64,000 bases of DNA from Dictyobacter formicarum (GTDB taxonomy: Bacteria > Chloroflexota > Ktedonobacteria > Ktedonobacterales > Ktedonobacteraceae), in contig NZ_BNJJ01000001.1 in the NCBI RefSeq assembly GCF_016587435.1, positions 124,001 to 188,000 of the forward strand, in the 5' to 3' direction. This document shows, piece by piece, positions 26,842 to 32,601 of this stretch. Under the pieces are notes generated by a model, which saw only the letters and a program-made list of their open reading frames with translations, was not told the origin of the DNA and did no database searches. Position 1 is the stretch's first letter. Each line of letters begins with the position of its first letter. The position numbers were made by a program, and so were the translations under genes.

Positions 26842-27757
26842 AAGGAGAAATCCCTTTATAGGCAAGCATCTCTGCGGGTGTAGTGGCCAGAACCCTGCTC
26901 ATCTTTTGAGCTGCTACTGGATCAGCAGCGATTTTGGCGACAGGCGTTTGATAGGTATGCACGGTAAAGAGGATTGCACCCGTCTTTGGCAGGCGCGTCA
27001 GGGTCTGACGCTCGACACGCAGCAGGCATTGCTCACCAATCGTGTCTGCTGATAGGGTCGCATACGACTGCCGCACCTCATCGGCGGCCCGAGGCGTGAT
27101 ATCAAGCCGGGCGGTGCTGCGAAAGGCCCAGTTCAGCCGCCAGACGGGACGGTCAGCCTTCAGGCGCTGCAATAATAGCTGCGAAGAGCGCCCCATCTGC
27201 TCGGCAAATAAAGGTACAGGACCATGGATAGCCATGAATGATTGTCCAAGCTTCTCTTCCAGGCACCAGGAGTTGGGGAAGCATAATAGCCCGGCCACCA
27301 AAGGGAAGTCCGCTTCCATGCTTCCAGCCAGCAGCAATAGATCTTCTTGAATCTGGCGTCCTAACCAATGTAGCGGCAACAGAGGCAAGCTCGCGAGAGA
27401 ACCTGGCTGAAATTCATAGTATTCGTTCAACAAATAATTATGCCAGTGCCAGCAGCCCTGCTCCATTTTTAACGTAAACCAATCAGGATAGCGCGCAGCC
27501 AGTTGTGGCAACAGTAATTCCAGCACCTCCCATTGCAACGCTTCAGTTTGCGGCAATGCTTGAAAATAATAGGAAGTATCTTCAGCTAAAAGCCGGTGCT
27601 TTAGCGCTATCTCTGCATCGTAATGATCGCTATCGACCTCAATCAAACTGCCAGAACCGAGCGCCTGCACACCCATGGACATCGTAAACCGCTCATACTC
27701 AAAAGGAAAGTACGGAAACAATCTGTAAACTCCTCGCATTCGTTCTGCAAACATCAT
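26798..27757 (-). CDS. Heme-dependent oxidative N-demethylase-like protein (DUF3445)
   Basis: About 319 residues. CFPNSWCLEEKLGQSFMAIH, the arginine-rich RLNWAFRSTARLDITP stretch and LRVERQTLTRLPKTGAILFT are the conserved blocks of DUF3445, a PAS-fold heme family whose studied member (HODM/HDOD) demethylates dimethylamine-like substrates. The ATG at 27757 is preferred over a GTG-like start at 27793 because GGGG lies just upstream and the extension is Cys-rich and unconserved-looking. The gene diverges from a flavin reductase 150 bp away, which could provide electrons. Substrate is unknown. Its 3-prime end overlaps the convergent GT2 gene by 44 bp. Confidence 0.75.
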   Translation of the reverse strand: MMFAERMRGVYRLFPYFPFEYERFTMSMGVQALGSGSLIEVDSDHYDAEIALKHRLLAEDTSYYFQALPQTEALQWEVLELLLPQLAARYPDWFTLKMEQGCWHWHNYLLNEYYEFQPGSLASLPLLPLHWLGRQIQEDLLLLAGSMEADFPLVAGLLCFPNSWCLEEKLGQSFMAIHGPVPLFAEQMGRSSQLLLQRLKADRPVWRLNWAFRSTARLDITPRAADEVRQSYATLSADTIGEQCLLRVERQTLTRLPKTGAILFTVHTYQTPVAKIAADPVAAQKMSRVLATTPAEMLAYKGISPFIDPLLAYLQKCYS

Positions 27758-27907
27758 TATAACCCCATAAGTATACCCACAATCAACACACATTTGGAGG
27801 CTTCAATACAATATACATAAAGAGCTTGGAAAGGCAATAAATTTAAAATATGCGACATATTTGCCACATGCAATATATTCCTACAACAAATTTTGGAGGC
27901 CTCGTAC

Positions 27908-28807
27908 GTGTTTGATGTAATTATTATTGGTGCTGGTCCTGCTGGCATGAGCGCTGCATTGATGCTGGGACGTTGTTGTCGATCTGTACTTATCTGTGAT
28001 AATGGGCAGCCACGTAATGTTGTCTCCCATGCGATGCATGGCTTTCTAACCCGTGATGGCATTGCGCCGGCAGAATTTCGACGCATTGGCAAAGAACAAC
28101 TACAGCAGTATACAAACGTAGAAGTACGCTCTACCACGGTGATCGATGCAAAGCGCGAAAGCAACTTTTTTACGGTCACCCTCTCAGATGAGTCGATACA
28201 TACGGCCCGCATACTGCTGCTGGCCACTGGTCTGAAAGACGTCGTCCCACCCATTGAGGGATTTCGGCGCTACTATGGCGCCGGCGTCTTCTCCTGTCCT
28301 TACTGCGATGCCTGGGAAGTACGCGACCAGCCGCTGGCCGTCTTTGGTCAGGGACCAGCCGGCGAAGCACTGGCCCTGCAATTACTGCAATGGAGCCGGG
28401 ACATTATACTGTGTACCAATGGTCCCAGCCAGTTGGACGCCAGGAAGCAGGCGTTCCTACACCAGCACAACATCCGAATTCATGAGGAGCCTATCGCCAG
28501 GCTGGAAGGCACTGAACAGCGTTTTGAAAGCATTGTCTTTGTCGATGGCACTGTTCTACCGCGACGGGCGATCTTCATACAAACCCAGCATGTACGGCGC
28601 CTGGAATTGCTTGACGCACTCGGTTGCACTCTACCAGAAAAATATCAAGAACCAATCGCTCCAGGTATCTATCTAGCTGGCGATGTCTACCAGACACGCT
28701 GGGTGAGTGGCGCGGTCGCTGACGGTGTCGAGCTTGCTGTAATGATCAACATGGAACTACAAAAAGAAGAGCTGACACGCAGCTATCAGGCTCTGAAAGA
28801 AGCATAG
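27908..28807 (+). CDS. FAD/NAD(P)-dependent oxidoreductase, thioredoxin-reductase-like
   Basis: A 299-residue flavoprotein of the low-molecular-weight thioredoxin reductase superfamily. VFDVIIIGAGPAGMSAALML binds FAD, the redox-active pair is FSCPYCDAWE (CxxC), and AVFGQGPAGEALALQLL is the pyridine-nucleotide site. GIYLAGDVYQTRWVSGAVADG closes the FAD site. The CPYC dithiol and the lack of an adjacent thioredoxin suggest a GliT-like or other disulfide reductase rather than classical TrxB. The start is a GTG at 27908 with GGAGG 8-9 bp before it; a TTG at 27893 would overlap that ribosome site. It may be an electron donor for the divergent DUF3445 protein; this is inference. Confidence 0.85.
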   Translation: MFDVIIIGAGPAGMSAALMLGRCCRSVLICDNGQPRNVVSHAMHGFLTRDGIAPAEFRRIGKEQLQQYTNVEVRSTTVIDAKRESNFFTVTLSDESIHTARILLLATGLKDVVPPIEGFRRYYGAGVFSCPYCDAWEVRDQPLAVFGQGPAGEALALQLLQWSRDIILCTNGPSQLDARKQAFLHQHNIRIHEEPIARLEGTEQRFESIVFVDGTVLPRRAIFIQTQHVRRLELLDALGCTLPEKYQEPIAPGIYLAGDVYQTRWVSGAVADGVELAVMINMELQKEELTRSYQALKEA

Positions 28808-28816
28808 CTTCTTTCG

Positions 28817-28875
28817 TTTTTATTTGCTGGCGCAAATCTAGCGCTTTGCGCCCCTTTTGCGCCAGCAAATAAAAA
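28817..28875. repeat. Free-standing 20-bp-stem hairpin of the repeat family
   Basis: Perfect 20-bp arms (28817-28836 and 28856-28875) begin TTTTTATTTGCTGGCGCAAA, with a 19-base loop. The TTTTAT border and the (G/A)YTGGYGCA core match the central hairpin of the other repeat copies. It starts 9 bp after the flavoprotein stop and abuts the next element at 28877. It may end transcripts arriving from either side. Confidence 0.6.
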
Positions 28876-28912
28876 TGTGTCTGAAGTCCATCACCATGGG
28901 AAGCCAGGCCCC

Positions 28913-29089
28913 CTTACAGGTGTAGGTTTTTCAGGGGCGTAGCCCCTGAGACCCCTGATGCCGCCCTGCGGGCGGCACGGAGAGGGAGGAGGAGTTGGGG
29001 GCACAGCCCCCAATCCCCCAGTCAAGGGGCTCGCCGCCCCTTGCATCCCCGCTTTTCCAGCGCGAATCCAAAAAACCTATGCCTGTAAG
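28913..29089. mobile_element. Nested 177-bp MITE with 11-bp target site duplication
   Basis: The ends are 19-bp inverted repeats with two mismatches, beginning CTTACAGGTGTAGG and ending CCTATGCCTGTAAG. The element is flanked by a direct repeat AGCCAGGCCCC at 28902-28912 and 29090-29100, exactly adjoining both ends. Inside are four GC-rich hairpins in a row: TCAGGGGC/GCCCCTGA, GCCGCC/GGCGGC, TTGGGGGC/GCCCCCAA and CAAGGGGC/GCCCCTTG. It has no ORF. An 11-bp duplication fits IS4-like transposases, but that is only an inference. Confidence 0.72.
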
Positions 29090-29230
29090 AGCCAGGCCCC
29101 CGTACGGACAGGTGAATGCGCACCCGAGCCTGTTTTACATGTTGGTGCAACCTGTATGCAAAGCGCACAGGTTGCACCAACACATAAAAGATCTATTGAG
29201 CGCCGCAGGCGCGTGCCGTCATAGGTGCTG

Positions 29231-29370
29231 ACGAGCATGCCGGGGGCATGACGAGCATGCCGGGGGCATGACGAGCATGCCGGGGGCATGACGAGCATGC
29301 CGGGGGCATGACGAGCATGCCGGGGGCATGACGAGCATGCCGGGGGCATGACGAGCATGCCGGGGGCATG
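29231..29370. repeat. Tandem array, seven perfect 20-bp units
   Basis: The unit ACGAGCATGCCGGGGGCATG is repeated seven times with no mismatch. The unit length is not a multiple of three, so translations across it are shadows and not a repeat protein. Each unit contains ATGCC and GGCAT arms able to form a small hairpin. It lies inside the right arm of the copy-D element. Confidence 0.95.
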
Positions 29371-29461
29371 ATCTCCTCCTCCTTGCCTCAGCTTGAAGGC
29401 ACGAAAAGCATGGTATTCAGACGCTTTCAGAAAAGAAGAGTAAGCATTTTAACGTCATAGC

Positions 29462-29490
29462 TTGACAGATAGCAACCTATATTTTATAGT
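29462..29490 (+). promoter_or_regulatory. Strong sigma-70 promoter of the acetyltransferase leader
   Basis: TTGACA (29462-29467), 17-bp spacer, TATAGT (29485-29490). This is the best consensus promoter in the window. It lies 55 bp before the leader ORF and about 400 bp before the acetyltransferase start. Confidence 0.75.
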
Positions 29491-29544
29491 TGTAATGGTT
29501 GTGATAACATTTCTATAGACGATAGACAGAAAGGAGGGTATGCA

Positions 29545-29715
29545 ATGAAATTATGTACACATACACTGCTGCAAATTTCTAGCTGGAGCCTCCTGAAAGT
29601 GATCGTGTCCACACACAACTCTTCACATATCTGTGCACACACTGATCTCCGGACCATAGGGGCAGCCTGCCCATTTTCGGATCGTGTGTCACACATTCTG
29701 ACTTCTACCCAATAG
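29545..29715 (+). CDS. Putative 56-residue leader peptide
   Basis: The ATG at 29545 follows AAGGAGGGT at ideal spacing. The ORF runs 56 codons to a TAG at 29713 and starts MKLCTHTLLQISSWSLLKVI, Ser/Thr/His/Cys-rich overall. It matches no family I know. It lies between a consensus promoter and an intrinsic terminator, upstream of an Eis-like acetyltransferase. That position is typical of leader peptides whose translation controls readthrough. Alternatively it may be a spurious ORF with a fortuitous ribosome site. Its product, if made, is unlikely to be a stable folded protein. Confidence 0.45.
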   Translation: MKLCTHTLLQISSWSLLKVIVSTHNSSHICAHTDLRTIGAACPFSDRVSHILTSTQ

Positions 29716-29740
29716 CATAGGTAGCAAACACACCTTCTGA

Positions 29741-29778
29741 CCGTGGGCACCAGCCAATGAGAACCCACGGTTTTTTTT
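29741..29778 (+). terminator. Intrinsic terminator inside the acetyltransferase leader
   Basis: A 7-bp stem CCGTGGG/CCCACGG (29741-29747, 29764-29770) is followed directly by eight T. It lies 26 bp after the leader ORF and 113 bp before the acetyltransferase start, so it must be read through for that gene to be expressed from the promoter at 29462. Confidence 0.8.
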
Positions 29779-29890
29779 ATTGCCTTGCGCGGCATATATC
29801 CACGGGTTACATTGCCGGGTTCCCTTTGCAGTCGTATGTTTTTGCTCGCCAATGACTTCTGTTAGTTCCATAGAAATGAGGAGGATAAGC

Positions 29891-31255
29891 ATGTCAATTA
29901 CCCTGGATATCGCGGCAGCTGACTATACACGTGATCTGGGCGATGGCTTGATAGCACACTGGTCAACAGCAGCCGATACCGAAAAGATCGCCCAGGCCGC
30001 TGGACAGGTCTTTCGTGGTAAGGAATCAGATCCCTTTAATGATAGGCTAGCGAATGCCGTCAGGGTGTATATGAGTGGTCGGATACCTATCATGGGACCA
30101 GATGACTACGCGATTGTTGAGGACCGCAATAAAGAGGGTAACCCCGTCGTCGCAGGTATCTGCCTGCAACGCATGGAATGGTATTACGATGATATTCCCT
30201 TTAAGATGAGCCGACCAGAAATTGTCTTCAGCCATCCCGATTACCGTAATCGCGGCCTGGTGCGTACCCTGTTCGAATTTGTCCATGCCCGCAGCGCGGC
30301 CGAGGGGCGACTGCTGGATGGGATCACGGGCATCTACTATTTCTATCGCCAGTTTGGCTATGAATATGCCTTAGATCTGGACAGCGGTAAAGGGGTTTAT
30401 CTGACATCCATTCCCAAAGCTAAAGAGGGAGAGGTCGAACTCTATACACTGCGCGAGGCAACTGAAACAGATCTCCCGCAGATGCAGGCGATCTACGCGC
30501 AGCGTGACCGGTCTTCACACGCCGTATCGACGCTGGTTGACCAAGACTATATGCAATGGCTGGTGGAAGATTGGCACGATCATCCAGCGCGCGCCGAGTT
30601 TCCATCAACCCAGATTATAGTCGACGCCCAGGGACAGGTACAGGGATGGCTATCGGTACCAATGCAGCGCAGAGGCCGCTCCCTCAATGTCTGGAGCATG
30701 TATACCAGACCCCATCTCAATCTACAGGCGATGCTATCATCGCTTTTGCGGGCCCTGCAATCCTATGGACAGCAGATACCGGCATACAAACCCGACACAG
30801 AGGCGTTCAGCGAGATCAAATTTTACCTGGGACAGCAACATCCTGTTTATGAAGCATTGGGTAGCGTAGCCACCATTACAGAGCCGGGTTATGCCTGGTA
30901 CATTCGTATCGCGGATTTACCTCGCTTCATACGCCATATTGCGCCCGCGCTGGAAAAACGGTTGCTTAACTCTCCAGTAGAGGGGTTCACAGGCGAGTTG
31001 AAACTGGATTTCTATCGTGGGGGCCTGCGCCTGGCATTCAAAGAAGGACGCTTAGAGACGGTTGAAGACTGGCGTTCGACTGTCATGAATTACAGTGCTG
31101 ATGGTGGCTTTCCGCCACTGGCTTTCTTCAAGGCGCTACTTGGCTACCGCAGTTTAGCTGAACTGCGCCAGTCCTATCCCGACGCCTGGGTAAATAATGA
31201 AGTGCTCTTCAACACCTTATTCCCGGCTAAACCATCCTGGGCGATAGTGCTGTAA
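29891..31255 (+). CDS. Eis-like GNAT N-acetyltransferase
   Basis: A 454-residue protein with the layout of Eis-type acetyltransferases: an N-terminal GNAT domain with the acetyl-CoA loop VFSHPDYRNRGLVRTLFEFV, a second degenerate GNAT domain (about 170-300) and a C-terminal SCP2-like domain (about 330-430). Eis proteins of mycobacteria acetylate aminoglycosides and other amines; the substrate here is unknown. The start ATG at 29891 follows GAGGAGGAT. The frame upstream is open but crosses the leader region. Regulation through the promoter, leader ORF and terminator upstream is likely. Confidence 0.85.
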   Translation: MSITLDIAAADYTRDLGDGLIAHWSTAADTEKIAQAAGQVFRGKESDPFNDRLANAVRVYMSGRIPIMGPDDYAIVEDRNKEGNPVVAGICLQRMEWYYDDIPFKMSRPEIVFSHPDYRNRGLVRTLFEFVHARSAAEGRLLDGITGIYYFYRQFGYEYALDLDSGKGVYLTSIPKAKEGEVELYTLREATETDLPQMQAIYAQRDRSSHAVSTLVDQDYMQWLVEDWHDHPARAEFPSTQIIVDAQGQVQGWLSVPMQRRGRSLNVWSMYTRPHLNLQAMLSSLLRALQSYGQQIPAYKPDTEAFSEIKFYLGQQHPVYEALGSVATITEPGYAWYIRIADLPRFIRHIAPALEKRLLNSPVEGFTGELKLDFYRGGLRLAFKEGRLETVEDWRSTVMNYSADGGFPPLAFFKALLGYRSLAELRQSYPDAWVNNEVLFNTLFPAKPSWAIVL

Positions 31256-31272
31256 ATATGCTCAACATGTAG

Positions 31273-32292
31273 TTAGCGAACGGGCGCATCCGCGCCCGTC
31301 CGCAATGGGGCACTGGAGCCGCGCACATGTAACTGGCCACGCAAAATAACCTGGCGTGGAGGTCGCGATGGATCAGCAATACGCTGGATCAGCAACTCAG
31401 CAGCAATCTTGCCAATCTCATAGGTAGGCTGAGCAATGATCGTAATCGAGGGTTGCACCAGCATGGTCCAGGGAGTCTCGTCAAAACCTACTAGCGCCAT
31501 ATCTTCAGGCAGCGAAAGGTTGGCCGCGCGAATCGCTTGCAACGCTCCTTCCATGGTCAGACTATTGCTGGTCAATATAGCTTCTGGCGGATGTGGTAAT
31601 TTCATTAATGCGGTTGCAGCTGCATAACCAGCCTCAACGCGTGGCTGCGTGTGCTTGATATATTCAGCCAGCACAGGCAGACCATGCTGCCGCAGAGCCT
31701 GCTCATACCCTTGCTGTCGCTCCAGACCCGTGGAACTAGTCTCTCCAAAAATGGCCCCGATGCGTTTAAAGCCATTATTGATCAAGTGGGTCGCCAAACG
31801 ATACGCCGCCTCCACATTATCCAATAGAACTGTGTCGGCCTCAAAGTCAGCTACTACACGATCTACCATCACAATGGGAAAATCGAAGCGCTGTTGAGAA
31901 AGGCTGGCTGCGGTCTGGCGCGTCGGGGAAAAAATGACGCCCGCCACATTGGTATCACGCATCAACTGTAAATAAATAGACTCTTTATTGGCGTCTTCAT
32001 CGGTATTGCAGAGTAGGACAGTAAAACCCTGAGCATAAGCGATATCTTCAACGACTCGACTAATCGAAGTAAAAAAAGGATTGCGGATATCTGACACAAT
32101 CAGGCCAATTGTGTTCGATTGCTGAGAACGCAGGCTGCGCGCCACTAGATTGGGGCGATAGTGTAATTTTTCGACCGCTTCCATTACCCGCTGCCGTACC
32201 TCGGGGCGTACATGCTGTCCATGCGACAGTACCCTCGAGACTGTAGCGGTAGAAACACCAGCCGTCTCGGCAACTTCTTTAATGCTCGCCAT
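31273..32292 (-). CDS. LacI-family transcriptional repressor of the fructose PTS operon
   Basis: A 339-residue regulator. The N-terminal helix-turn-helix and hinge SIKEVAETAGVSTATVSRVL is followed by a periplasmic-binding-protein-like sensor domain to about residue 330. It is divergent from the fructose PTS operon, and the intervening 309 bp contain three copies of a 16-bp palindrome with central CG, the usual LacI-family operator form. The ATG at 32292 follows GAGGGAG; a GTG two codons upstream is less likely. A likely effector is fructose 1-phosphate or 1,6-bisphosphate, by analogy with FruR. Confidence 0.88.
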   Translation of the reverse strand: MASIKEVAETAGVSTATVSRVLSHGQHVRPEVRQRVMEAVEKLHYRPNLVARSLRSQQSNTIGLIVSDIRNPFFTSISRVVEDIAYAQGFTVLLCNTDEDANKESIYLQLMRDTNVAGVIFSPTRQTAASLSQQRFDFPIVMVDRVVADFEADTVLLDNVEAAYRLATHLINNGFKRIGAIFGETSSTGLERQQGYEQALRQHGLPVLAEYIKHTQPRVEAGYAAATALMKLPHPPEAILTSNSLTMEGALQAIRAANLSLPEDMALVGFDETPWTMLVQPSITIIAQPTYEIGKIAAELLIQRIADPSRPPRQVILRGQLHVRGSSAPLRTGADAPVR

Positions 32293-32410
32293 ACCCACTC
32301 CCTCAATTGACCAGAGTAGTCAGAACTAGATTTTCAAAAGCTATTAGCTCTCAATCAGAGATACCTTTTGCAATCCCGGCGACGAGAAACTTCTATGTAT
32401 ATAGGCAATG

Positions 32411-32426
32411 TTGTAATCGATTGCAA
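32411..32426. promoter_or_regulatory. Operator O1 (variant), next to the regulator's own promoter
   Basis: TTGTAATCGATTGCAA, one base off the perfect palindrome. On the minus strand a TATAAT -10 (plus-strand 32429-32434, preceded by TG) lies 2 bp upstream. O1 therefore covers the regulator's transcription start, implying autorepression. Confidence 0.75.
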
Positions 32427-32477
32427 ATATTATACCACATATTCGGGCAAATTAAAACAAAACTACCCCAAAATTCC

Positions 32478-32507
32478 TTGACAATATATCTTGTAATCGA
32501 TTACAAT
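32478..32507 (+). promoter_or_regulatory. Promoter of the fructose PTS operon
   Basis: TTGACA (32478-32483), 18-bp spacer, TACAAT (32502-32507). The -10 and half of the spacer are inside operator O2. Confidence 0.72.
32491..32506. promoter_or_regulatory. Operator O2, overlapping the -10 element
   Basis: Perfect palindrome TTGTAATCGATTACAA. Binding here would block RNA polymerase directly. Confidence 0.85.
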
Positions 32508-32518
32508 CAATACATATA

Positions 32519-32534
32519 TTGTAATCGATTACAA
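32519..32534. promoter_or_regulatory. Operator O3, downstream of the transcription start
   Basis: A second perfect copy of TTGTAATCGATTACAA, centred 28 bp after O2 and 108 bp after O1. This spacing could allow cooperative binding or a loop between sites. Confidence 0.85.
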
Positions 32535-32601
32535 GAGTCGAAGGTCATTGTTGACCTTTTTATTGAAGGCTATTCAGTTGTAGGACTCTGGGAGAGCTCG
32601 C

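Larger units (their letters stand above)
28877..29424. mobile_element. MITE-like element, copy D, interrupted by two later insertions
   Basis: The left end reads GTGTCTGAAGTCCAT and the right end TTCAGACGC (29416-29424), forming imperfect inverted ends. The interior matches the reverse complement of the copy at 38231-38426: CCATGGGAAG, CCCCCGTACGG, CACCCGAGCC, the hairpin with TGTTGGTGCA (29133-29155 and 29167-29189), ATAAAAGA, TTGAGCGC, GGCGCGT, CGTCA and GAAGGCACGAAA. Two stretches have no counterpart in that copy: a 177-bp element at 28913-29089 and a 7-copy tandem array at 29231-29370. No transposase is encoded. Boundaries are approximate at the right end. Confidence 0.65.

Noticed and set aside
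27758..27793. Cys-rich 12-residue N-terminal extension of the DUF3445 protein
   Set aside because: There is no ribosome site before 27793, and the DUF3445 core begins after the second start.
29077..29358. Minus-strand ORF giving a repetitive Pro/Cys/His-rich peptide
   Set aside because: It is only the translation of the 20-bp tandem units. Unit length is not a multiple of three and there is no ribosome site.
29231..29370. Possible CRISPR array
   Set aside because: The units follow each other directly without spacers and no cas genes are present. It is a plain tandem repeat.
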